The notes below the pieces were generated by a model. That model worked only from the letters and a program-made list of their open reading frames with translations. It searched no databases and was not told the origin of the DNA. The translations under genes and the position numbers were made by a program. 64,000 nucleotides of DNA from Anadara kagoshimensis (lineage: Eukaryota > Mollusca > Bivalvia > Arcoida > Arcidae), in contig CM037863.1 of the NCBI GenBank assembly GCA_021292105.1, positions 3,736,892 to 3,800,891 of the forward strand, given 5' to 3'. This document shows, one piece after another, positions 22,310 to 32,890 of the stretch (within the stretch, counting starts at the first letter, position 1; each line of letters begins with the position of its first letter).

Positions 22310-25300
22310 GTCATACTACACTGCAGATTGAGAGACACAAGAAAGACAGAACATTTGTCGCTACTAATGCAGTAAGTACAGGTCTAGACATACTTACAGA
22401 ACGTGGTATATTGATTTATTTAGGTCTTCCGGGACAGGGGAAAACCACGAATGCTTTAGAGGTTATGAAACAGTGTCAAAAGACGAATCCAGATTACAAA
22501 TTCTTTGAACTAGATGATGTTAGAGACTGGAAAAAAATCATCGATCCTAATGTTCCCTCAATTGTCTTGTTGAATGATGTAATTGGAAAAACTAACATTG
22601 ATACTGGCCTCATAAATGATGGTGATAAATATTTTCCTAACATTCTTGCTAATGTACAGGAAGGGAAGGTCAAGGTTGTTATGACGATTAGAAAATTATT
22701 GTTGGACAAAAATAGACTAAAGTTAGAAAGGTACAAACTTTTTGATGTAAAACATACCATTGATTTAACATCTGAGGAATTCAAACTTGATCTTGAGAAC
22801 AAAGAAAAGATTTTACTCAGACACTGTGAAATCAATGGTATTAAAATATGTTGTTTAGGTAAAGATGCAAATTATTACAAAATTGATATAGATGATGAAA
22901 AATCAGTCATTAAAATAGATAGAAGGACCATAAAAGAAATTCTCTCCTCTGACCCCATTCTTGGTTTCCCATTTGCATGTTACCTTTTCTGTTGTGAAAG
23001 AAAGTACACACGGTTAGGTTGGAAATTTTTTACAAAACCAACTCAGTACTTGATAGATGAAATTCGCGGCTTAATAAACTCAGATTCAACAAAGATAGAA
23101 AAAGTACAGTATTGTATCATGGCTTACATGGTTTTGAAAAAAGGTAAGTTAGATACCCAGTTGGACGATGAAATGTTTAACAGAATCATCACATCACTTG
23201 AATTTCAAAAACCAACAAAAATTGAGAGAAATGAAGCTATTAAGGAATTACTCAGTAGGTACATAGTGAAAGTTGTTAATTCTCAGTATGAATTCAAACA
23301 TCAAACTATACTGGAGAGTGTTGCTGTGTGTTTTACTGAGGTTGATCCATGTTTATTGTTGGAGTTGTGTAGTAGGGACTTTATTAGAGAGTTTGTCAGA
23401 CCTGATAGCTATACAGAAACAGAAGATGAAGTAGTATGTAAGGTTGAAAGTGTGGTGTACAATACAATTGTAAAAAGATTTCTTTGTGAATGGGATCATG
23501 TGATAAATTCTTTTGATTCTCCATATTTATGGTGGAATAATCATCCTTTATTGCATGACAAAGATTTTGTGGAATGTCTTTTTGGTGAAATAAAATCCAA
23601 AGAAAATGATCACAACTACAAACTGAACATTTATATTATGTTTAACCTTGTTTGTAAATTAGGAGAATCCACTTTAGTTTTAGATGAATTATATAAATTG
23701 CTCACACCTTCAGTGGTGAAACATAATATGTTAAATTTGTCAGGGAATGTTAATGTTACAAAATGGCAACTTGATCACAATTTATTAGATGATGAATGCA
23801 TATGTTATAGTTTATCTGTTTTACCACTTGTCTCTTTGATAAATCACCCATGTGTTACTCTACAGCATGTTATGAAAGCACTGAGTAAAACTTGTACAAC
23901 ATGGGATAGTAGTGTGTTTGAGGCTTTATTTAACAGATGGTCAGATATTGAGAGTTGTCAAGTTTTAACAATGCTTGAACATTTAGCTTTTTTTAGGATG
24001 CCAGTGGATAGTATACAGACTGTATTCAAATGTAGACCTGACATGATAACAGATGTAAATATAAAAAGAATGTTTACTTTGGCCTGTGTTGGTGATGGAA
24101 ATAACATTGAAATTCTGGAATATTTGCTAAACATAAAACATGACAATCTAAAAAGCAAAACTATCCACATATACATTGATAACAATGACAAATTAACAAA
24201 TCTCCATATAGCAGCATACTATGGCAAAGTTGAAGTTTGCAAGAAGTTAGTTGAGTTAGGTTTACGGCTAGATTACAAAACAGTATCAGGTCAAAGTGTA
24301 CTGCATATGGTTATCCTAGGTTATTGCCATCTACCGTCTCTTTCCGATGAAGTGCATATACAACACAACAATGAAGCACTCACCAATTTTTTAAAGACTA
24401 TTGACTATCTAGTGTACAAAAGACAGATCCAAACGAATTACAAACATCTATTGGAATATATGATTGATAGTTTAACTATAAACATTACTGACTTCGACTT
24501 GACTGTTGATACGTTTGGTTGTAAACTGATCCATTACTGTGTGTTGTATGATGACTTATCAATAATTGAGAAGTTATACAATATTAATCAACAGTTGGTT
24601 CATGATACAAATAATGTTAACATGTCAGGAATCCATATTGCAGCTTTATTTGGTAGGTCAAGGATATTTATGAAATTAGTTGAGCTTGGAGTTTCTGTTT
24701 CTGGCTATACATTTAAATCGGGATATAGTGCTTTGTACTTTGCAATGGTCGGTTTTGCTAAACAGTACAGTTCTGGTGTATTATCATTTATGCATGACCC
24801 TGTGATCAATATGTATACCCAAAAAATGCTAAATAAACTGTTATTACATGATATTGCACTGGTAAACACAATCAGTTATGAATGTATATTTACCTCGTTA
24901 CTAGAACATAAAGATATATGTCTTACAGATTTAGAGGTGGAGGTTGATGAGTTTGGTACACCATTCATTCATTACTGTGTTGTGATCGATTCTCTGTCTC
25001 TCATTAAGTTATTATACCAGAAATACCCACAGATATTATCTAGAGAGGTAGTAGATAAATATAAAGCAAAAAGTGTAGCCATTGACAGCAGTAATGAGGC
25101 CAGAAATGTGACACCTGTAGAATTATCTGTTTTGATGGGTAGAAGTGCAATATTACAGTTCCTGTTGTCATGTCCTGATGTGGTGAATGATAAGGAAGTT
25201 CATAACTTAATTCAGTTAGTGTCAGAAGGAAAGATGTATGTACGCTATGACTTGGATTTATCCCCACAATTACCAGATTTTTTATACTTTTTAAAATTCA

Positions 25301-25407
25301 GACAGCCATTGGTAAAACCAAAAATTGTGTTTGGCTCTATAAAAGATTATAAATCCATATCTAAATCCCTACGAGATCATGTTGAAAAGACAGCTGTAAG
25401 GATCTAA
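22310..25407 (+). CDS. STAND NTPase (nSTAND3-like) with ankyrin repeats, long 3' exon
   Basis: One uninterrupted frame of about 1,030 codons. Residues below count from the open-frame start at 22,294. Walker A GLPGQGKT lies at 44-51. A Walker B-like strand SIVLLNDVIG lies at 89-98, with Asn-Asp where Asp-Asp is usual. A sensor-type strand VVMTIR lies at 128-133. The downstream helical part (FPFACYLFCCERKYTRLGWK, about residue 228) matches the nSTAND3 pattern. After a long unassigned middle come ankyrin-like repeats near 636-668 (LHIAAYYGKVEVCKKLVELG), 777-815 and 940-970, alternating with two related segments around FGCKLIHYCV (about 740) and FGTPFIHYCV (about 888). STAND proteins are nucleotide-switched signalling or immune-type ATPases. 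The specific role of this one, and any intracellular sensing role, is inference. No good ATG opens the frame. A 3' splice site (TTACTAATTGCAG) ending at 22,309, or alternatively CTGCAG at 22,326, suggests that this is a terminal exon and that 5' exons lie elsewhere. The stop is TAA at 25,405-25,407, inside the first unit of the downstream tandem array. Codon use is AT-biased like the surroundings. Confidence 0.85.
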
Positions 25408-26815
25408 TTATTAACAAATGCTTTTTATACATTGATATGACCATGATGGCATTGCTTTGTTGTCTAAAGCTCTTCAGGATAATGTTGATATGACAGCTGT
25501 TGGGATCTAATTATTAACAAATGCTTTTTATCCATTGATATGACCGACCATGGTGGCATTGTTTTGTTGTCCAAAGCTCTTCAGGATAATGTTGATATGA
25601 CAGCTGTTGGGATCTAATTATTAACAAATGCTTTTTATACATTGATATGACCATGATGGCATTGTTTTGTTGTCTAAAGCTCTTCAGGATAATGTTGATA
25701 AGACAGCTGTTGGGATGTTATTATTAACAAATGCTTTTTATCCATTGATATGACCGACCATGTTGGCATTGATTTGTTGTCTAAAGCTCTTCAGGATAAT
25801 GTTGATAAGACAAATGTTAGGATTTAATTATTAACAAATGCTTTTTATACATTGATATGACCATGATGGCATTGTTTTGTTGTCTAAAGCTCTTCAGGAT
25901 CATGTTGTTAGGACAGCTGTTAGGATCTACTTATTACAAATAATGTTAGTAGATTGTTATGACCATGATGACATTGTTTTGTTGTCTAAAGCCCTTTAAG
26001 GTCGTGAAGATAGTGCAGCTGTTAGGATCTAATTATTACAAATGATGTTAATAGATTTATAGATTGATATGACCATGATGGCATTGTTTTGTTGTCTTAA
26101 GCCCTTTAGGATCGTGTTAATAGGACAGCTGTTAGGATCTACTTATTACAAATAATGTTTATAGATTAATATGACCATAATGACATTGTTTTGTTGTCTA
26201 AAGCCCTTCAGGATCGTGTTAATAGGACAGTTGTTAGGATCTACTTATTACAAATGATGTTTATAGATTAATATCACCATGATAACATTGTTTTGTTGTC
26301 TTAAGCCCTTCAGGATCGTGTTAATAGGACAGTTGTTAGGATCTACTTATTACAAATGATGTTTATAGATTGATATGACCATGATGGCATTGTTTTGTTG
26401 TCTAAAGCCCTTCAGGATCGTGTTAATAGGACAGTTGTTAGGATCTACTTATTACAAATAATGTTTATAGATTAATATGACCATAATGACATTGTTTTGT
26501 TGTCTAAAGCCCTTCAAGGTTGTGTTGATAGTGCAGCTGTTAGGATCTAATAATTACAAATGATGTTGATAGATTTATAGATTGATATCACCATGATGAC
26601 ACTGTTTTGTTGCCTAAAGCCCTTCAGGATCGTGTCAATAGGACAGCTGTTAGGATCTGCTTGTTACAAATGATATTTATAGATTAGTATGACAATGATG
26701 ACTTTGTTTTGTTGTCTATATCATTTCAGGATCATATCACTTAAAGACAGCTGTTAGGATCTAATTATTAACAAATGCTGTTTTTAGATTGATATGACCA
26801 TGATGACATACCCGA
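25360..26815 (+). repeat. Tandem array of ~105-bp units derived from the STAND gene 3' end
   Basis: The phrase GGATCTA(A/C)TTATTA recurs with spacing of 101-110 bp from about 25,400 to 26,760, about 13 units. Each unit includes TCTAAAGC(T/C)CTTCAGGATC, then GTTGATA, then GACAGCTGTTAGGATCTA. This aligns with the last codons and stop of the coding exon (SKSLRDHVEKTAVRI in the gene, SKALQDNVDMTAVGI in an early unit). Early units keep the TAA stop; later ones read TAC at that place. The rest of each unit (TGATATGACCATGATGGCAT, TTGTTTTGTTG) has no evident counterpart in the gene. Confidence 0.88.
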
Positions 26816-27095
26816 TACTTAATATAATACTGTGAAATAATTTATGTTTGTGGTTATAAGAAAAAGTAGCTTTACGTGGGCTTGTAAATGGTTTGGTTAT
26901 CAGTAAAGGTTGGAATTTAAGGTTTATAATATACATTATTTTGTTGACAAGTATCATGGTTTAATTTGTCTATAAAAATAATGACATTTGAGACACCACT
27001 AAAATTTAAAAACCATTTCAAGAAAGTGACAATTGGGCTATATTTTTAAAGAGTTAATGAAAAGTGAGATACATGGAAAGAGAAATGTAGCAATG
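26816..27095. other. Spacer between two tandem arrays
   Basis: AT-rich sequence, nothing recognised. Confidence 0.5.
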
Positions 27096-27440
27096 TAAGA
27101 TACATGTATATGAAAAAGAGAAAGTGGGGCAATGTGAGATTTGTCAAGATGAGATATATGAAAAAGAGAAAGTTGGGCAATGTGAGATTTGGCAAGATGA
27201 GATGTTTGACAAAGAGAAAACGGGGCAATGTGAGATTTGGCAAGATAAGATATATGACAAAGAGAAAATGGGGCAATGTGAGATTTGGCAAGATGAGATA
27301 TATGAAAAAGAGAAAGTGGGGCAATGTGAGATTTGGCAAGATGAGATATATGAAAAAGAGAAAGTGGGACAATGTGAGATTTGGCAAGATGAGATGTATG
27401 AAAATGGGGCAATTGGAGATTTAGCAAAGTAAGATAGATG
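27096..27440 (+). repeat. 48-bp minisatellite (about 7 units)
   Basis: The unit runs GAGATTTGGCAAGATGAGAT, ATATGAAAAAGAGAAAGTGG, GGCAATGT. It is 48 bp and therefore keeps frame, so several frames stay open on both strands; the plus frame 27,124-27,432 reads as a 16-residue repeat containing GQCEIWQDEIYEKEK. There is no start context, splice signal or recognised domain. I treat it as non-coding, with a repetitive exon as an unproven alternative. Confidence 0.85.
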
Positions 27441-27654
27441 AGAAAGAGGTATAGCAAAATGAAAAGTATGAAAAAGAAAAAAATGTGGCAGTGAAATTAT
27501 GAAATGTGATATGGGACAGTTTACAGTATTTAGTAGTTTAGACATCATAGTATTTGGATATTGTTGAATCTGAGATATAAACAATTAAGCCATGCCAAGG
27601 TCCTCAAGCTATAGGTGCTCTATAGCTGTCACACCCAGGCTCTCGTCACAATTA

Positions 27655-27850
27655 TTTTGGTAAGTACATGCATGGCATGATGTCTCTGTATCCAAAAGTA
27701 TCTTTGATATATTTGAAATCTCATAGTTTCATATTCTTTTAATATCAAAGTTTGATTAGTTTTAAATTTACACATGGTGGATGTAGCTATACAGACAGAC
27801 AGGAGTTGCTTATACAATGGTCCCTGGAAAACTTCCCTGCTCAATGATTT
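27655..27850 (+). repeat. Dispersed repeat copy (related to 34.14 kb)
   Basis: Phrases such as TGTATCCAAAAGTATCTTTG, ATATATTTGA and ACACATGGTGGATGTAGCTA align in order with 34,150-34,250 (GGTATCCAATATTACCCTGG, ATATATTTGA, ACACGTGGTGAATGTAGCTA). A shorter related piece lies near 22,050-22,100. The element type is not identified. Confidence 0.5.
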
Positions 27851-28044
27851 TGGTATTCCTGAATCATTTATAATTCTATTTTCTCAACCTAATATTCAAA
27901 TCAAAGTTCAAGCGGCAAGTTCAAACAGCCACGGTGAAATATACGCACTATGTTCATGCATCTTAAAAGTTTTCTAAATTTGTGTAACATGTATTTATTT
28001 TCACGGTCTGAATCACAAATTTGTATTGTTCATTGTATATTATC

Positions 28045-28250
28045 AAAATATATATTTTTGTGTTATCAATTTTTGCTGTATTATCAATATTTGTATTGTT
28101 GTTTTATCAATATTTGTATTGTTGTATTATCAATTTATGTTATATTATCAATATTTGTATTGTCAATTTGTTTCGTTGTTTTATCAATTTTTGTTTTGTT
28201 GTATTATCAATTTTTGTATTGTTGTATTATCAATTTTGTTTTGTCAATCT
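28045..28250. repeat. ~22-bp minisatellite (TTTGTATTGTTGTATTATCAA)
   Basis: Repeated TTTGTATTGTTGT(A/T)TTATCAAT phrases in about eight imperfect copies. Open frames here, rich in Tyr, Cys, Phe, Ile and Leu, are artefacts. The TATCAAT core also appears in the 30.8-32.9 kb minisatellite. Confidence 0.85.
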
Positions 28251-29335
28251 ACAATTGACTTTAAAATAAGTACAGCAAAATATATTTTGCTACTTATATG
28301 CTCGGATTCACATAAAATGTCTATGGTGAAAATTGTAAAATTTTAATTCATTTTTCAGGAGTTTTTATTTGCTTTAGGGAGATAACTGTTGATAAAAAGT
28401 CTGGAAAGCTCTTATTATTTACCATAAAAACTTTTAAAAAGTTCAACTCTGTGGCAATTTGCTTTTTTGCAATTCGATTTGTCAACAATATTTTCTTTAT
28501 AAAAAAAACTCTGTATTGTGAGCCTAAATTTTACACAGAAATTGTCTAAAACTACGTTTTTTGCTACTATTTTAAGAACGGCCTAGAAATCCGATGAAAA
28601 TGTATAAATAGACTTAAAATGAATCATTTAAGACAAGTTTGAATGTGATATGTTTATGGAATGTAAGATAAATAATTATTTTGTTGAATGACTTTATCCA
28701 AAATGGTAATAAGAGTTTGATGACAAGATATAAAAAGATTAAATAATCGATATGCACAAAAATGATAAACTCTTAGGACAAAAAACATTTTTTTCTATAC
28801 TACACAAGTAATTACTCTGAGTATTCTTTCATTAATTTTATTAAATTTTGACAGACTAGAAATATAATGCAACTGATTTAAAATGGACTGATAATTTAAC
28901 TTTAAACGAGCTCAGAAATCTAAAATTATATATGAAACCAATTATAATTGATTTATTCCAGTTGTTGTGTTAAGTTTTGCTCAATTCGCAAAAACATCAT
29001 GTGACTGATATCCTACTTGTTTGACAAGAGTTATCATCCGTGTCTATAGAAAACCCCATAAGAAATTAAAACGCCTTAAAAACTGCTTTCCTGTTATTAG
29101 AAATTTTAAGTTTTTATGTATCTAAGGGCATATAAGGAACAAAATATATTGTGTTTCAATTCGAGTTCAAACTGTAGAATGACTGGACTAATATATCGGA
29201 TTATTCTGTATATACTTTCTGGACAGATCTGTATATATATGATTATAACACAAGTTATATGTTCCTTTCATTCTCAACGTTGACGAGAGATCATCTAGGT
29301 ACCCAGACTTCAAGGTATAAATATATTATTATAAC
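28251..29335. other. Unassigned AT-rich spacer
   Basis: No gene or repeat family recognised. GGGAGATAACTG at about 28,378 resembles short phrases elsewhere in the window. Confidence 0.45.
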
Positions 29336-30150
29336 ATGTCTTCTCTGTTGTTTTTATTCCCAATGTCAGAGATCTTCTGTGCCATAGTACTGTGTACCAT
29401 GTTTCTAGGTAGCCACAACTATTACCAAGAGATTATCTGGATGTTTGTACATTTTAACCCATTGAACCAATCCTAATCGATCGTATTACTACTGTTATTC
29501 TCTGATTCATCCTGAATGTCACCGAGAGATCTTCTGTTTCGGAGTATCGTGTACCATGATTCTAGATAGTCACAGGTATTACCAAGAGATTATCTGAATA
29601 TTTGTACATTTTAACCTATTGAACCAATCCAAATCGATCGTATGACTACTGTTATATCTCGCATTCATTCTCAATGTCACTGAGAGATCTTCTGTCTCGG
29701 AGTATAATGTGTACCATGATTCTAGATAATCACAGGTATTACCAAGAGATTATCTGGATATTTGTACATTTTTCCCCAATTAAATCAGCCCAAATCGATC
29801 GTATGACTACTGTTATGTCTCGAATTCATCCTGAATGTCACCGAGAGATCTTCTGTCTCGGAGTATTGTGTACCATGATTCTTGATAGCCACAGGTATAA
29901 CCAAGAGATTATCTGGATATTTGTACATTTTACCCCCATTAAATCAATCCAAATCGATCGTATCACTACTGTTATGTCTTGCATTCATTCTCAATGTCAC
30001 CGAGAGATCTTGTGTCTCGGAGTATTGTGTACCATGATTCTTGATAGCCACAGGTATAACCAAGAGATTATCTGGATATTTGTATATTTTACTCCCATTA
30101 AATCAGCCCAAATCGATCGTATGACTAGTGTCATTGTCTTGCTTTCCTTC
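29336..30150. repeat. ~159-bp tandem repeat (5 copies)
   Basis: AATCGATCGTAT(G/T)ACTACTG recurs near 29,475, 29,633, 29,794, 29,953 and 30,112. Each copy is preceded by AAGAGATTATCTGGATATTT and contains GAGAGATCTTCTGTCTCGGA. Because 159 bp is a multiple of three, a 183-codon open frame (29,674-30,225) crosses the array with a 53-residue period. It shows no known domain and is likely a by-product. Confidence 0.88.
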
Positions 30151-30794
30151 TCGTGTTTTTCAAAAATTTGGTGTATAAACCAGAAACTTCAAACTTCCAT
30201 CAAGAAGTCAATTACATTTTGTTAAAAATACTATTTCTCAAATACAAGCCTTTATTAAGTGTTTCACCTAGTACTGTAAAACAACTTTTTCTCTTACAAA
30301 AACTAATTCGCAACTATTTACTTTTGGGATATGAATTTTAGCTGAATATTTGATATAAATAAACCATATTCGGAAACGAATTTGCAACAACGAACATCGT
30401 CATTATTTTTCCTTGCGAAACACACGAAAGTTGATCACATGCGAAATCACATGCGAATAAAGTATATTTATAGTATACTAAGAGGGAGACTTATTACTTT
30501 TGTTCATTTTCCGGTTCTCCGCTTTTATTATTTTGAAAATAAATTTTGTGTGTCATGAATTAAGCTGGATCTGTTTTGATTCACAGAATCTTCTAGCAAA
30601 TCGTTCAGAAAATACAATCACGTCCTCCAAGTTTCTATTATTGTTTTCCACTGGCTTCTTTGCAATTTCTCATATTCACAAACAATGTGACACAATTACA
30701 GCCAATGAGAATACTAATATTAATTGACTTAATACTAAAATAGTATAATTATTTTTGTATAATCAATTTTATTATTAATTTCATGCTAATATAG

Positions 30795-31090
30795 TTTGAA
30801 ATTTTTGATAGTTACATAGTTTTATCAATATTTCATAGTTATATAGTTTTATCAATTTTTTATAAATATATTGTTTTATCAATTTTTCATGACTATATAG
30901 TTTTATCAATATTTCATGTCTATATAGTTCTATCAATTTTCATGGCTATATAGTTTTATCAATATTTCATGTCTATATAGTTCTATCAATTTTTCATGGT
31001 TATACAGTTTTATCAATTTTTCATGACTATATATTTTTATCAATTTTTCATGTCTTTATAGTTTTTTTTTCAATTTTTAATGAATATATA
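30795..31090. repeat. ~27-bp minisatellite, left part
   Basis: Imperfect units of TATATAGTTTTATCAATTTT followed by TCATGAC. The array is interrupted by the element at 31,097-32,673 and continues to about 32,885. Confidence 0.85.
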
Positions 31091-31096
31091 ATTTTT

Positions 31097-32673
31097 AGCT
31101 CACCTGACCGAAGGTCATGTGAGTTTATGGCATAGCGCAGCGTGTGTATGTGCGTGTGTGCGTCGTTAACACCTATTTTCGACTTCTCCTCTGAAACTAC
31201 TGGACAGTTTTTAATGAAACTTTGTCAGAAGTATATATGGGCCGGTGCAATTCAGATTTGTTCGTGGCGTTGCCATGGCTACCATAACTAGGTCAAGGTG
31301 ACCTAAGGGTGCAAAAATCTTAAAAAATCTTCTTCTCCGAAAGTACTGATTGGAGAAAAAATCTGATGTGATATTTGGCTTCTCTAGGGTCTTAAGCATA
31401 TAGTTTGTTCATTTTGTAAAATTCGGATAAAAAATAGGTTACGCGTTTTTGCGTTTAATTTTGAAAAAATCGTAAAATAGCTTCAAATTGTTATAACTTG
31501 ACTATTTGACTAGATAATGACATGGGGTTTTCAGTTTTGACATCTTCTTGTTAGTATCTTCAAAATGAGGTCAAGGTCAATTGTGAAGGTCGTGACCTAA
31601 TTTTTTTTACCTCTGATTATAATCATTATATAGAAAACTATAAACTTTTTGTATGGGCATGTATATAAGAATGTTGTAGGAATTGATACAACGATCATTT
31701 TGATGTATAGAAAAAGGTCATGGGTTCAAAGGTCAAGGTCACAGATTCGAAACAATATCGAAATGGTTAATTATCTCGAAAACTATAATCTTTTTGTATA
31801 GGCATGTATATTAGAATGTTGTAGGTATTGATACAACGATCATTTTGATGTATAGAAAAAGGTCATGGGTTCAAAGGTCAAGGTCACAGATGCGAAACAA
31901 TACCAAAATGGTTAATTAGCTCGAAAACTATAAACTTTTTGTATAGGCATGTATATTAGAATGTTGTAGGTACTGATACAACGATCATTTTGATGTATAG
32001 AAAAAGGTCATGGGTTCAAAGGTCAAGGTCACAGATGCGAAACAATACCGAAATGGTTAATTATCTCGAAAACTATAAACTTTTTGTATAGGCATGTATA
32101 TTAGAATGTTGTAGGTATTGATACAACGATCATTTTGATGTATAGAAAAAGGTCATGGGTTCAAAGATCTAGGTCACAGATGCAAAACAATACTGAAATG
32201 GTCAATTATCTCGAAAACTATAAACATTTTGTGTAGGCATGTATATTAGAATGCTGTAGGTATTGATACAACGATCATTTTGATGAATAGAAAAAGGTCA
32301 TGGGTTCAAAGGTCAAGGTCACAGATGTAAAACAATACTGAAATGGTTAATTATCTCGAAAACTATAAACTTTTTGTATAGGCATGTATATTAGAATGTT
32401 GTAGGTATTGATACAACGATCATTTTGATGTATAGAAAAAGGTCATGGGTTCAAAGGTCAAGGTCACAGATGTGAAACAATACTGAAATGGTTAATTATC
32501 TTGAAAACTATTAACTTTTGTATAGGCATGTATACTAGAATGTTGTAGGTATTGATACAACGGTTATTATGATGTAAAAAAAAGTCATTGGGGTTTAGTA
32601 TTTATGTTTTCTGTAAATCTATCAGCTAGCCATTAGTTATCAGGTGAGCGTATCAGGCCCATGGGCCTCTTGT
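31097..32673 (+). mobile_element. Pearl/Helentron-like non-autonomous element with ~145-bp repeats
   Basis: It starts AGCTCACCTGACCGAAGG. Near the 3' end TCAGGTGAGC (32,640-32,649) is the inverse of the 5' GCTCACCTGA, followed by the hairpin GGCCCATGGGCC (32,656-32,667) and CTCTTGT. Seven internal units of about 145 bp (31,630-32,560) share AAAACTATAAACTTTTTGTA, ATAGGCATGTATATTAGAAT and ACAACGATCATTTTGATGTA. Five of them keep an intact AGGTCAAGGTCA. It sits inside an AT-rich minisatellite that resumes directly after it, so both ends are well placed. No coding capacity. It would need an autonomous Helentron for mobility, and none is seen here. Confidence 0.78.
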
Positions 32674-32675
32674 AT

Positions 32676-32890
32676 GAATTTTGTATGACTGTAGAGTTTC
32701 AGCAATTTTTCATATTAATATATTGTTTTATCAATTTTCATAACTATAGAGCTTTTCAATTTTTCATGACTATATAGTGTTATGAATTTTTCATGGTTAT
32801 ATAGTTTTAGCAATTTTTCATATTTATATATTGTTTTGTTAATGTTTCATGGCTATATGTTTAATCAATGTTGTATTATCAATTTTGTAA
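32676..32890. repeat. ~27-bp minisatellite, right part
   Basis: TATATAGTTTTAGCAATTTT and TTCATG-type units continue the array of 30,795-31,090 on the other side of the inserted element. Confidence 0.8.

Noticed and set aside
28021..28346. Tyr/Cys/Ile-rich open frames resembling membrane segments
   Set aside because: Generated by the TTTGTATTGTTGTATTATCAA minisatellite; three frames give the same pattern.
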